Source: Neonectria sp. B-13
Taxonomy: Eukaryota > Ascomycota > Sordariomycetes > Hypocreales > Nectriaceae
Length of the DNA stretch: 64,000 bases
Direction of reading: 5' to 3'
Assembly (NCBI GenBank): GCA_002682825.1
Contig: NOKP01000022.1
Coordinates: forward strand, 186,001-250,000
This document shows, in pieces, positions 8,807 through 21,791 of the stretch (positions are counted from its first letter, which is position 1; each line of letters starts with the position of its first letter). The notes beneath the pieces are model-generated. The model did no database searches. It was not told the DNA's origin and saw only the letters and a program-made list of their open reading frames with translations. Both the position numbers and the translations under genes were made by a program.

Positions 8807-11452
8807 ATGCGGCGCCCCTCATTCAATTTTGTAACCTTGCATTGTAAGTGCAGCGCCGAGACGCGATCCTCCTCAACCACGCGGTGGTGTGCCTGGAAAT
8901 AACCTTAGCCTGCAGATGTGTACATTCTTTTTATGGGCATCATGGGCCTGGCCATTCTCTACCCATACGGTAACATCAGCGCTGTGGACAGTTACTTCTT
9001 TGGAGTCAGCTCTTCAACTGAGTCGGGACTGAATACGTGAGTGATTGGATGCGTCAGGGTCAACCATTAAGAGCTAACCCGACGCGATGGCCTAGGGTTG
9101 ATCTGAAGGTTTTGAAGACCTACCAGCAGCTGTTCATGTACTTTGTGCCTGTAATAACCAACCTTGGCTTCGTCAACATCATCGTTGTCGTAGTACGACT
9201 CTGGTGGTTTAGGAAACACCTAAAGCAAGCTGGTTCGCTCCATCCGTACTCCTCGATGTCGTTCCGAATCGCTGATTGTTCTTGCATCTCAAGGGCCTCG
9301 TTTTCTAGGAGGGGCACGTCGACGCGCTCAAGATGGGGATCTTGAAGTGGGCACTAAGCCCTCAACTACCGAGACCCCACATGACTCACCTACCGTCGTC
9401 ACGGCGAGCGGCATTGACAGCACTCTGACTGAACACAAGAAGCTAGAAGAGGGTCAAACAGGAACCGAGAAAGCTGCCGTCCCAGAACATCCGTCCGAGA
9501 AGGAAGCCTTCGACCCTAATGATGACAAAAACGAAGAGTTTGCGCTGGAGCGCCGTATCACATTTGATACTTCGACAGACCACCATCCTAGAAGGGACAC
9601 AGCGCTGTATATTCCAGGCCCGCGTGATCGTGAACAAGGTAAGACGACGATGCTCACTTCAGTTCTCCACCAGAGCCTAACTTGAACATAGGACAACCGC
9701 TTTTCGAGCTCAGGGACGGCCGTGTAAGCCGGGACGGTATGCACTCGCCCTTCGCAACTACCGCTATTATGCTAACAATCCCAGATCTCCGCATCGAAGA
9801 AATCCCACGCCCAAGTTTCTCTTCGCAACCCAACGTCCGTCGCCGCCGCACCGATGGCCCTCTCGTATCCGAGGCCCGATCCGTGGAACGCGTCGTCGGC
9901 GTGGCTTCGTCCATGTTCATCCTTGGCAACACGGAAGCTCGCAAGGAGCGCCGTCCATCGTTGGGGTCGCGGCAGCCGACGCTGGCGGAGGACTTTCCCC
10001 AGCTCTCGCGCGAGGTCACGGTCGGACGGAACTCGTCGTTCCATAACATGACGTCCGAGGATCGCGAGGAGCTAGGCGGCATTGAGTATAGGAGCTTGAA
10101 GTTGTTGCTCAAGATTGTCATTAGTGAGTACCAGTTGCTTCTCATGCCACGAGGCTTACTAACGAGGGTAGCTTACTTCTTTGGATTGCATGTCTTTGGT
10201 GTCATTCTTCTTGTTGGCTGGATCCAGTATGCAAATCCCAAGTATTCCGAGTACATCGAGGAATGCGGCCAGGACAAGAACTGGTGGTAAGTAACGCTCC
10301 TATATCAGCATCCCATCCATTGTCTCACCTTCTTAGGGCATTCTACACAGCGCAGACGATGACGAGCAACCTGGGTTTCACCCTGACCCCCGACTCCATG
10401 ATCTCGTTCCGCGACGCCCCAGCGCCGATGCTCATGATGAGCTTCATGGCCCTCGCCGGCCACACCTTCTACCCCGTCTTCCTCCGCCTCTCCATCTGGA
10501 CCATGTCCAAGCTCGCACCCAAGCGCTCCTCCATCCAGGAGCGCCTTGCCTTCCTGCTGAACCACCCACGCCGCTGCTACACGCTTCTCTTCCCCAGCGG
10601 GCCGACGTGGGCACTCGGAGGCATCCTTCTCCTACTCAATCTCGTCGACACGGTTCTCATCATCGTGTTGGACCTCGACAACTCCGCCGTCTCGGACCTG
10701 CCGGCCGGCCAACGCGTCGCCGCGGCCATCTTCCAGTCCGTCAGCTCACGGCACACGGGAACTGCTAGCTTCAACCTCGCCGCCGTCAACCCGGCTGTGC
10801 AGCTGAGCTTGCTAGTCATGATGTACATCTCCGCGTACCCGATCGCCATCGCCATCCGTTCATCCAACACGTACGAGGAGCGGTCGCTGGGCATTTACCA
10901 ACCCGACAGTCAGCAGTACAATGAGGAGAAGGGCACTTCGTATCTCATGACCCATCTGCGGAACCAGCTGAGTTTCGATTTGTGGTACATCTTTGTGGGG
11001 ATTTTCGCTATTTGTATCGCTGAGTCTTCCCGCATCATGGACTCCAACGACCCGGTATGTCATCTCGTCGCTTTATATCTGTTCCGTACTAACCGTCCAT
11101 AGGCGTTTACCGTTTTCCCAATTTTGTTCGAAGTCGTATCGGCTTAGTACGTCCTCATGTTTTCCCACTTTGTTTAAAACTCACCTAACAAACTGACCTC
11201 CGTAGTGGCAACGTCGGTCTCAGTCTAGGGTATCCAACAGTCTCAACATCGTTTTGCAGTCAGTTCTCGACATTTAGCAAGCTTGTCCTCTGCGCAATGA
11301 TGCTGCGAGGCCGTCACCGTGGCCTGCCGTATGCCCTTGATCGGGCCGTCGTTCTCCCTAACGAACGCTCTATATGGAACGAGGACGATGCGCATGTCCA
11401 AGAGAGACCACGGTCTAGAGCTTCCGCTGTCGGGATTGATAGGTCGGCGTAA
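8807..11452 (+). CDS. Trk-family high-affinity potassium transporter
   Basis: Ten exons: 8807-8843, 8916-9036, 9096-9232, 9309-9638, 9692-9736, 9785-10123, 10172-10286, 10337-11054, 11103-11146 and 11206-11452; all phases close and give about 710 residues. It begins FNFVTLHY, typical of fungal Trk N-termini. The first pore region reads GVSSSTESGLNTVDL, the second NLGFTLTPDSMISF, and the last YGNVGLSLGYP, matching the repeated membrane-pore-membrane units whose conserved glycines form the selectivity filter. A hydrophilic Ser/Arg-rich cytoplasmic loop spans exons 4-6, as usual for yeast Trk1. The C-terminus has MLRGRHRGLPYALDRA, a family hallmark. It acts at the plasma membrane in K+ uptake. 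Intron 3 uses a weak donor (GTTCGC), and the start is uncertain. Confidence 0.88.
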
Positions 11453-11878
11453 TCCGGAGTGTGACGGGCAAGTGACCACACATAGACGGCTGGGGATTAT
11501 AGGTTCATAAAGTAGAAGAACGTCGTCTAGTCAGGTATTTTAGCTTTCATACCTTGGAGCATTGTATTGTCATACTATGATTGTTGGGTTCGGGAATCGG
11601 ATGAGGCGCTCATGGAAGAGGAACCTCCGCGTTCATATACCTACGTTTGTGTCGGCTTGATCGGCCGATGACTTTTGTTTTACAACATACGATACTTTCT
11701 ACATTACAGTCGCGGGGTGTTTCTTTACGTCGACATTTAGGATTTAGAATTAGCATCAAAGCCTCATTTTGAAATCACTGTCAGCAAAGAAGACTGATAT
11801 GAACAGTGTTGAAATTGTATATGTGCATCGTACCGGGCTTCCAGTGCCCCTTTCTCGGGGAGAGCAATTACAGCCGTA
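11453..11878. other. Intergenic, tail-to-tail
   Basis: Convergent gap between the Trk gene and the MFS exporter, AT-richer than its neighbours. It presumably contains both 3' UTRs; no other feature seen. Confidence 0.5.
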
Positions 11879-13969
11879 TCATTCATCGTCCATCTCTTCC
11901 TGCTCCCCTTCCAAGAGAATTTCATGTCCAGAGCCCTCGTGCATCATCAAGGCCGTCCCGCACCCCAGCGTCGCGACGGCCGCAACCCCCCACCATCCCC
12001 AGGCCACCATTCCGATATCCAGGCCGTAGCCGTACCACCATCCGCCTACGACGGGGCCGACGGTGCGGAACGCCGCCGACACGCTCTGGCCTAGGCCGTG
12101 GATGGTGCCCAGCACGCTCGGGTGCGGGCTGCAATTGTTAAGCAGGATGATGGTCGCCGGCAGCGTGAAGGTGCGCGCCATGACCTGCAGCAGCAGGATA
12201 AGGATGATGCCCGCCCAGATCCACGTGCCCGAGGCTGCCTCGGGGGCTTGTGTTGACGAGGGCAGAATCGACAGGTACGGGCCAATGAAGTAGGCCACGG
12301 GGAATAGGATGAGGAACCACCGGAACGAGCGCATCGTGCCGAGGCGGGCCTGCACCGGTGGGTACAGGGTGAATTGGAAGATCATGCCGATGAGGCCGAG
12401 GAACGAGCTCGCCAAGCCGACGGTCGAGGCCGGCATGCCCAGGCCGCCGGTGAAGAGCAGGGGCAAGGACCGGGAGTAGACCTTCTCGGTGCCGGTGCTC
12501 GAGCTGGGGGCCCCGTAGCGCGGCGTTGAGAGGAAGAGCGACCAGATGTTGGTAAAGGCGCCCAGCTGGAAGTCGTAAAATGCGCTGTTGATGAGGGTGA
12601 AGATGACGTTGCGCGTCCAGATGCGCGAGAAGGGCAGCCGGCCTACTTTCTTCCCGGGCTTTGCTGCGGCGGCGGCCTTCTCGGTGGCGGACTCGGTCTG
12701 TTCCCAGAGCGGAACTTGGGCGTAGCCGCCCATCATCTTGTTTCCAAAGAGGCCGGCTATGCTACGCCTCAGACGGTAGCCGAGATGAAGGCCAGGGTCG
12801 TACTTGTTGCGTCTAGTCTTGGAGGTCTAACGAAGATATTAGCACAGGTACTTTACACAGCCGGGCATAAGACAACATACCTCTTCGAGGAATAAGAAGG
12901 TGATGAGAGTGGAGAAGCCGAGGAAGAGGGCATTGAGGATGCTGGGCAGTGCAAAGGGGTAGTCGCGGATCCACTGGAACCCGAAGACGGCGCCTTCGCT
13001 GAACCAGTCGGGAAGTGTGGTGGTGGGATCAGCCAGAATACCGCCCATTACTAGAGATGAGGTGTTAGAAAGACTCAATTGTAGATAAGGGATGGGAATG
13101 AGGGTGAGAACGAACTTGGGCCGAGCATGCTGGCAGCGTTGAAGCTCAGGGGTAGAAGTAAGAAAGCTCGAGATTGGAACTTCTTCTCGACGGTGATTTC
13201 TGAAATCATAGTTCGGCTGAGACTTGTGTTAGTGCATGAACACAAAAACAGTGGCCCATGATTCCCCGTATGTTTCAACTCATCGCGTGTGATGCCCTCT
13301 CACTCACTCACTCGCCAGCCTTACTCATCCATCTTCTCTGACCTCCTCATAATCATCAAGGGGGATAGAGTAAAAATCTTCAACTCACATAATACCAACG
13401 GTGCCATTAATAGCACCTCCAAACGCCCTCCAGAACGCGGCCCAGAAGAAAGTCGTCGAAAACCCATATCCTACACAAGAGATGGCGGTGCCTCCGAGTC
13501 CAATGATCAAGGCCCACTTGCGGCCGCACCAACTTGCATCGGCAATATTGCCCCAGAGGATGGCAGTGCAAACCTGAGCGCCGGTAAAGCAGCCCTGCAA
13601 GACGCCGGCACGTTCTGAGATGCGGGAGTCGGACAGGTCGCTGTTCATGTGCTTGAGCTGGTAGAAAACATAGGCCTGTAATGAAGCGACCTGGAGAAAG
13701 TCGGCAAGGCGTCCGATGAAGAGCACAAACAGCTGGTCTTTCCGGGGCAGCGACATCCAGCTAACAGGTCCCTTTTGAACGGGTTGGGGTTCCTCGCGGA
13801 ACCTGGACTCAACGTCGGTGTCCTTCTCGTCGTACTCGTCCATGATGTCGGTGTCTATGGGGTTGTCCTCGGACTCAATATTGTGGACCGGACGGGATTT
13901 CCGGCGCCGATGACCTCGGGCGTCCAGTGGAACTGACACGGCTTCACTGTTTGATGACCGGACAAACAT
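11879..13969 (-). CDS. MFS transporter, ZIFL/YCR023C-like
   Basis: Four exons (13969-13389, 13216-13116, 13050-12881, 12826-11879) give 599 residues. After a charged N-terminal tail (about 1-75) come the first helices with the MFS loop 2-3 signature as WGNIADASWCGRK, then helices around GTVGIIRTMISEI, a second half with a long central loop, and an acidic C-terminus ending EGEQEEMDDE. This arrangement matches the fungal relatives of zinc-induced-facilitator-like proteins and yeast YCR023C: twelve-helix, drug:H+ antiporter-like carriers of the vacuolar or plasma membrane whose substrates are mostly unknown. Intron 1 is long (172 bases) and intron 2 has a weak donor (GTTCGT). The start ATG at 13969 is preceded by a pyrimidine-rich leader on the coding strand. 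Confidence 0.85.
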
Positions 13970-16900
13970 GGCGGCGGGTTAAGCAGCGAGGCAGAAGGAG
14001 ATAATAAACAACACGCCCAAAGAATGGTAGGACGGACGGATGACGAACGGTGGGGTGGGCAACACACGCTGAGCCCGCAGCACCACGTACACTCAGGCGA
14101 AGCCACCGAGGCCGAATGCGATGAGGGGTGTGTGCGGTGCGGCAAAGTATCCAAGGAGGGGAACGAAGCGTGGGATATTCGGACTAAAAGACGGAGATAC
14201 CAAGAAGGGAATGGAGGGTTGGGGGGAGAAGAGGCTAGGAAGCTGCCAAGAGGGGCTTGGTTTAGAGTGGGAGGCGAACCGAACGGGTGTGAAGCTTGGC
14301 TTTGGGGCAATGGGGTTTATGGAATGGGGAATGATGTGACGAAGCCCAAGGTGAGCTGTTGGAAGGTATGCTGAGAAAGAAGACGAGAGTGCGGCGCGGT
14401 AGTATGTAGCAAGGTAGTCAGTCCGTCTACTTGGTAGGTGAGTGGATCTGGGGGTGGATGGCGATAGGCAGATCTCAAGGGAAAGGAAAGATTGATTGAT
14501 AGAGTGAGGAGCAAAGAAGAGAATAGGAAGTGAACACAGAAGGAGAGTGATGAAACGGTAAGCGCCCCAAACCGAAAAAGAGGGTTTAGTCGCGTGCCAG
14601 CTACGTGGTTTACGCGGACAGTCTGACGACGTGCGCAAGAAAAGAAGTGGAAGGGGAAGTGAGGACGAAGTGAAGAGGATGACGACGACGCCAACGCCAA
14701 CGGAGAACGGACACTGAGCAGACGACGGGCCAGCTCGAGCGAGCAAAAAAGAAGGAGCGCGCCAGAGGGGGGTTTCATGCAGCTCAGTGACCAGCGAGAG
14801 AGCCCATTGGGAACTCGAGAAACAAGGATCTCATTCTTCATCCGGCCGAGAAGGAGGCGTGGCATGGATGGGGGACCGCATTCGTTTCCCGACCAGGTGG
14901 ATGGATCCCCTCAAAGCCAATCCAAGCCAAGCCAAGTCAGGTCAAGTCAACGACATGGATTCGCGGTGGATTATCCATGTGGAGGTTTGCAAAACTCGCC
15001 TCAGCGCCACGCAAGCCCCCCAAACCCGACGGACGGGCCAGAGAAATGAGGATCCCCTTGTTGCTGTGCACCCACCCCACCACCGTCAGTCAACTCATCA
15101 CCATTATTACCCCTTTGTCGCAAACGACCATTCCAGAAAGAATGGGGAAAAAATAAAAAGAAGACCAGTTACTCCACTTTCAAGACCAGCTCACATGCGC
15201 AACTGACTAGCTAGGTATTAAATAAAATAAACAGCCTAGCAGGTATGTCACTAGCTGTGACAATGAGCTTGTAGCCAAACATGTGCTTCCCATTATCTGC
15301 TACGCGTGAAGCAGCCCGTCAACTCCAACTCCAACACCGGGAAATACCCCCGTTATCGGGCAGTGCATGCCCCAAGTCCCGGCGGCTCGCCTGTCTGCAC
15401 ACACCACCTCACATGGACAGAATGCCTCCACAGAGAGAGGGACAACCCTGGGCAATCAATGGGGTGTGTGGAAGTGATGGTCGTTGAGAATCAACCTCAG
15501 AGATTCGATTTGATGCTTGATTCCCGGCTCAAATTCTTGGAGACACGCCCCCCTGGTTCCCCGGTTTTTCTTTGCCCCACTGAGACATTGAAAGTCGGAT
15601 GCTTGGGTGTGGAAGAGTGAGCGACGACCCATTTGCCCATGTAATGGACGCAAGCTCCGACAGTCCGATGCTACGACAGTCCGATGCTACGACACGATGT
15701 GTTCTCCATCTTCATCTTCATATACTATTGTTCTCAAGGCTTCAGTCTACTAGTAAAACAATACCATCATTCTCCAACCAGCATGCTGCGTCCTGTACTC
15801 TGCCGTGGACAACAGGTTGATATAAGCTTCCCTGCATCTCCCAAAATCATGGAACTCCCGTGCACACTTCCTCCAACAGTCCCGTCAGCTTCCACAACGG
15901 GACAAGCCTGCTCAAGACGGCCTGCCCACCCCCAGAAACCCGATGTAATTAACGCTCTACAAACCAACTAGAAACTTGGCAGTGCGCTGCAGTCTTGGCG
16001 GAGACGGGGGGCTGACCTGCGCTGTAAGCCCACACCCGCTTAGTGGTCCACTGAGGCGCCCTGAACCATGTCACTTCCAGCGGCTGTCGCAGGTACTACC
16101 GTCCACACCTCAAGTTGCGAGAGCCGCCAGCACCGCCACGATATCAGCGACAGCCTCCATCACGACTCCAAGGCATTGTATTCATAGCTCGACAAGAACA
16201 GCTGAAGGACTTGGAAAGCATTTGGACTTTTGTTTCAACTACACGTTCATCATTTTGTCCACATGAAAGACAACCTAGTATGTACTCGCAAACGTAATAG
16301 TTCCCATCCCCTCCGGCAAACATAATGAGACGACAGCTTCAGCACCATCCGCGGCAAAAGAAAGGCCACGCAATAGTCTAGTCAATATAAGTCCAATAAG
16401 ACACCTTCGATTCGGCATACGCATTTCCTAGTTAACCATTGAGTGGCGTCACGCCTCTCCGTCTCTAGTCAACGCCCTATTATGTCCGCATCTCACTCCA
16501 CAGCATCGGAGACATGCGTGCTCTTCCCGCGACATTCGATGCTAGAATTCAGTCTAAGCGCAAGGTCACAGCCGCCAGGTTGACCACGGCTTTGGTTGTG
16601 CGCGTCAATGGAGAACGGGCGGCCTCGTCATTTCACAACGTCGATATCTGTTCACACAACCACTCCACCGCGACTCCACTGCCTTAAGTGAAAGAATATC
16701 CACAGTCGTCGTCGCCGCTTCGTGCATTCGAGAAGGCCGCATCTTTCCTTTGGGTCACGGTTATCCGCCTCCAGACGCTTGGTCCTCCTCACCCCTGCCA
16801 TTGTTGTGTGTGCGGCGCAAAACGGAGCTTTCGTCGTCGGAATGCCAGAACGCCGACCGCCGACTTGCGCAGGGATAGAATCGCTTGTGTCAGATATCTT

Positions 16901-19900
16901 ACATCGTCGCTCATTTCATCCTCGTGGTTTGCACTTGTGGTTTGATGGCTTTGCGGGCGATCGCCCGGCCTTGCTCGGTTGCAGGTCGATGGAAACCCTC
17001 CCGAGACAATATCGGCTTACAAGTAGCAATTCGCTTCCTGTTCAGCCTCCACCTTTGGGCGTCATGGGCAAGTCGATTCGGATTGTACTGTATTCTTACA
17101 GATCGCAGTACTGTAATTAGCAGGGTATCAACCTGTACTACTTACTGGTCTTTCAGCAGTCAGCACGCCGCATTTCTCGAGATCCTCTCCATGCACCCGA
17201 CTTTGCTATTCCTACCCTCGTCCCATCCGCAGCCCCAACTGCCGAAAGGTCCCTTTCGCTACCTCCACTCTCGGCAAATCCGATCTGATTCTGCGCAAGT
17301 CTTCAAGTAACGTCAGAAGCCCTCGAATCCTGCCTCAGCCACCGCGCGTTCCTCGAGACCGCCACCAACTTCGCCTCGAGTTCCGTTCCTTTTTGTTGTT
17401 GCCCACATCCCGCGTCGCCAACACGAAACCGGAACGGGTGATGGTTCTTCTGGCGGACGGATTGGCCGTGCGTAAGGCTGAGCTGACGCACCCTAAGGCC
17501 ATCTGCATACGTAGACTGTTGCGTATTCCCGGACGGGCGCCCCGGCGCAATCCATTGTCGGATGTCGCTGAGCAATGGGTACCGTCCTGAGTAATGGCAG
17601 TCATCGGTCCGTCGGAGGCCCCAGCCTTCATGGCCACTGCTGGTGGGCCGTCCGCAAATCACTTCAGGACCAACCATGCCAATCGTCCTGTTCCCTGGTG
17701 CTAGTCAAAGCCCGAGCATGTTTGCGACCCTAATTTATTGGGCTCTCGGCCATTTGTGCGGTGAACAAGTTACTTCACGTTATATTGCATGGTATACATC
17801 ATCCTCCAGTTGGATTCGATGGCCAACGCATGAGGCACGTGGCTACTCCTGAAGATCAATGAACATTGAGCCGCAGGATCTTCAGACTGGAGAATTAAAG
17901 GATAGAGAGAAGTGGCAGGCTTTCCAGAAAGGTCCACCTAGACGCTCATCCAAATAACAAAGCTGGGACGAAACCTGCACCCAGTGGAGATGAGCATCAG
18001 GAGCCCTGGTCTGGACGACTGGGTACACAACAGCCTCAAGATTTCTACCGTCACATCGAAGGGCGACAAGGAGATCAAGGGCTTGACTTGTCACACGCGG
18101 AACTTTAGCCTCCGGCTCCTTTCTTCTTCGTCGACAAGAACACAAGCAAATGGTGAAACAGCGGGGAGAGGATCCTGTACAATGCTTGCTATCACCACCC
18201 AAGGCAATCATGGTCCTTGCCGGTGAACCCAAGCACACGAAAGGTATCCTGTAAGACAGCAAACCAGTGAGCGCCGAGTCCGTATGGGCTGTAGGCTGCT
18301 GAACATGTCGACTCAAGTCCCATTCGTTCATGCGTACGTAAGGGAAGGCCAGTCAGTGCTCCGTCTGGTCTGACGGCCTGTCGCGGGTTGATTTGGATGA
18401 ACATCTTGGCGGGAAGGGCCAGGGATCGGAACAGAATGATTACATCCCCTGAGTGGTGGAGGAATCCTTCCTAACCCTATTCCTCAGACACACGGGTTGG
18501 ATCAGAGGATTTCCCCATCTCGAGAACTGTCCAGCGAAGTAAGAGCTAAGCATGGTCGATACAGGTACAGGCACAGTCACGGTGTAAGCAAGCAAGCAGA
18601 CCCTGGAGCATACCCTGACGAACGGAGAGATGAACCAGGGACACTGGGGGTGAGGAAATCGGGACTTTGAAGATGCACCCTTGGACCCTTAGGGAGCTTC
18701 TGGCTGGATTATTGTGGGGGAGGTGATGGGATTATCAGTCTTGGCTGTAGAATGTGTGGAGTCAGGGGCCGATGACCCGTGAGACCGACATCCGGGAGGA
18801 TATCGGTGCCGATGTGTGAGACGCGCGAACGGCGTTGGTACTGCATGAGGATACTGCATCAGGTGAATCTAATGTAGAGAACTTAGGTGATGCTACGTAG
18901 ACGTAGATGGTGCTGCTGGATTTGATTTCCGTGGATATCATCGCTGTTGCTAATGTCGCTGTTGATGATGTCGCTGTTGTTCATGTTGATGACACGGCCC
19001 GTGGTCTTTGCACTCCGATCAGATAAAGCGACGAAACTAAAACTCCGAAAAAGTGGGAAACCTACGTAGGTACACACGTATATGCGATTAAACACAGCCA
19101 TTGAACGCCGCGCAGGAACGAAGAGCAAAGGCACAGACGGTGGACCCTCGTGCCGAATCAAGCCCGCAGTGCGACGAGGTAGATTCCCACGCAACACGCA
19201 AAGAGAAGGGGAAATAAGGATAAAAAGATACAACCGTCTCAAAATGAGGGTAATCGCGATATCCGCGACGGGTGACGGCGATCTAGTGCTAGGCCGCGTC
19301 AGCCTGAGTGTGGGTACAGGGCATGTTTCTTAGCCAGGGGACGGACCATGTAGGTACTACCTCGAGCTGCATTGGAAGACCAGAGGGTTGCTGCGAATGC
19401 GAAGTAGGGTAGGCTATCTGGGTGACAGGAGAGGAAATTGGGTCTGTTGGTGATGGTGGCCTTGAATGGCTGGTGAGCCAGCCGTCTTGGCTGAACATCT
19501 AGAGAACCAGCCGCGTCTGTTTTCCAGGACTTAAGAGGATAATGAATGGGGTCATCCCGGCCGATGTCGTATCGTTCCCACAAGAGGCTCTAGTAGCTTG
19601 AGGCGTTGGGATGGCTCATGCAAGTCGACGACGGTGCGGTAGAATTGGCTGGGAAAGGGTGCTAATTCTAACCAACTGCCGCCATGTCTCTACTGGACAT
19701 AGAGTCAAGCAAGATGTATTGGTGTGTTAATCACACGGAAATATGGCCTAATTTAAGACAGACATACAGATAGACGGACAGATGGAGGCATGTCGAATTG
19801 CAGCCAGTCCTTGGCACAGCATGTTGGACGTAGACAAGCCCGCCTCATGCAAGTTGGCCTTTTCTTCTGATTCACCCTCGAGGCCTCCTCCTCCTCCCTA

Positions 19901-20857
19901 AAAATCCATGTCTGAAAGTCTGGATACAATGGACACTGTATCAAATCCAACATGGAACCGGCATCATGGAGATTTGCCATGACGCTTGCGCATGCTGAAT
20001 CTCCACTGAAGTATGTCCGCGCTACGGCCATGTGCGACGATTCGCATGGGGGAGCGTTACAGCGCGCCACCCACTGGAAACTGCCCCTGTTGGTACCTGA
20101 CATGGGAAAGCTTCCGGCCGCTAGGATGGCGCTAGCCAGACGGTGGAGCGGGGCGTGGCGTTAGTGGGTGGACTTGGTGGTGGGGGACAGGAGGACCTAT
20201 TCCTCTTCCCCCTGTCACGAACGCCCTCAACTCACATCTTGGGAGACAAGAAAGCTGCTGCAAACGCCAAGGGAAAAGCTTGGCCCTCCGCCCAGGGGAA
20301 AGAAGCGGATGGCATGTCTGGGCGTGTCTTGAACAGAAACAAGCGTCAAATTCGTAAGTGGTAAAGTAAAGTGCTGCGAGTTCTGATCATTGCGAAATAT
20401 GGGGAAACTAGACTACCTGGTCTACCTGGTCGCTTCTGACGACGTCCGAATCGGTGACGAGTCTGCCACCTCCCGCTCTGCACTAGAGCTTGCCGCGCCA
20501 GGGGGGAGTTGATCAGTGCTAGTCCATGTACTATGTAGACAGACTGGAAGTGGAGGGAACGCGACGCGTACAAGCACTACTTTGTACATGTCGTCTGTCG
20601 GCCGTCTTTCATTCTTATACCTGCCTCGACAACTGCATCTGTCTGCCCGTCCTTCTGTCTTTCCTGTATCTCCATCTCTTTAAGATTCAACCTCCATCAG
20701 CCCGATCCTGTCTTGTTTGGTCTCTCGCTCTATCTCTGTCCTGCATCAGCTTGTCCCATTTCTCTCTCCGTATATTCTCCCATTGCCTGCTTGGTTCTCG
20801 GCGTCCTTGATACCCTCTTCTCACTCAACACCTTGAAAACACATTGATACCTTCACA
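13970..20857. other. Gene-free stretch, about 6.9 kb
   Basis: No reading frame here shows family resemblance or a coherent exon chain. 14,000-14,900 is pyrimidine-rich on the minus strand and likely the leader/promoter of the MFS gene, which explains the long Ser/Leu/Phe-rich frames there. Other contents are a run of CCAAG/CAAGTC units near 14,925-14,955 and a 16-base tandem duplication at 15,658-15,692. 20,600-20,857 is a pyrimidine-rich leader of the sulfotransferase-like gene. No tRNA or 5S rRNA recognised. Confidence 0.5.
15658..15692. repeat. 16-bp tandem duplication
   Basis: The unit CGACAGTCCGATGCTA occurs twice head to tail, followed by a partial third copy (CGACA). Small recent-looking slippage repeat in noncoding DNA. 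Confidence 0.8.
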
Positions 20858-21791
20858 ATGGCCTACTCTGCCACCTACAAGCCGCGGCCCGCTACCGATG
20901 TCTTCACCTCGGACACCGACATCAACCGCCGCAACTGCACCCGTTCCGTGCCCATGAAGGTTCTGATTCTGGGTCTTGGTCGCACCGGTACAGCTTGTAT
21001 GTCTTCTCCTTTTCCCCTTGCTTCACTTCATAAGCTGTGTTCTTGTCTTGAGCATCCAGGCTAACATCCACTGTCCAGCCATGCGCACCGCCATGAAGCA
21101 GCTCGGCTACGTCGACACCTACCACATGATGAACTGCTCCATCGAGAACCCTCCCGACGCCCTCATGTGGATGGACGCCCTCACGGCCAAGTTCGACAAG
21201 AAGGGCAAGCCCTTCACCCGCGAGGACTGGGACCAGCTCCTCGGCGGCTCCCAGGCAGTCTGCGACTGGCCGGCCATCGCCTTCGCCAAGGAGCTCATCG
21301 AGGCCTACCCCGAGGCCAAGGTCGTCCTCACCAACCGCGAGGTCGACTCGTGGCACGCCTCCACCATGAAGACGGTCTACTGGCGCGTCACCGACCACGA
21401 GCTGCGCTGGCTCTCGCACTTCGACTGGGCCGCCGGCATGTACTACCCCATGCTGCGCAAGTTCTTCGACACCTTCTTCGAGGGCGACTTCCCCAACACC
21501 GGCAAGGACGTCTTCAAGCGCCACTACGCCGAGGTCCGCAGCCTCGTCCCCAAGGACAACCTGCTCGAGTACCGCGTCCAGGACGGCTGGGGCCCGCTGT
21601 GCGACTTCCTAGGCGAGCCTGTCCCCAAGGGCTGCTCGTTCCCCAACGTCAACGACAACTCCGACTTCGTCACCCGCTCGCGCCGCCGCAACCGCAACCA
21701 GATGTACAACGTTGCCCTACGCTATTTCTGTATGCTTCTTATAGCTGTCCTCTCTGCCTTCACTGTCCTCCGCTTCATGGCCTTGATTTAA
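20858..21791 (+). CDS. P-loop sulfotransferase-like protein with C-terminal membrane helix
   Basis: Two exons (20858-20996, 21079-21791) across an 82-base intron (GTATGT, GGCTAAC, TCCAG) give 283 residues. GLGRTGTASM at about residues 38-47 is the phosphate-binding loop of the fungal Sulfotransfer_4 family (often mislabelled NAD-dependent epimerase). Family features follow: a YVDTYHM segment, KVVLTNREVDSW (second strand with Arg for PAPS-like binding), and WGPLCDFLGEPVP near the end. The last 25 residues form one hydrophobic helix (FCMLLIAVLSAFTVLRFMALI), implying a tail anchor. Coding DNA is strongly GC3-rich compared with its surroundings, suggesting high expression. Sulfotransfer activity is inferred from the family; the acceptor is unknown. 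Confidence 0.85.

Noticed and set aside
8646..8834. Candidate N-terminal exon for the Trk gene
   Set aside because: It overlaps the true first visible exon in a different frame and shows no Trk N-terminal features.
14093..14865. Minus-strand Ser/Leu/Phe-rich frames
   Set aside because: Products of a pyrimidine-rich leader region; low complexity and mutually overlapping frames.
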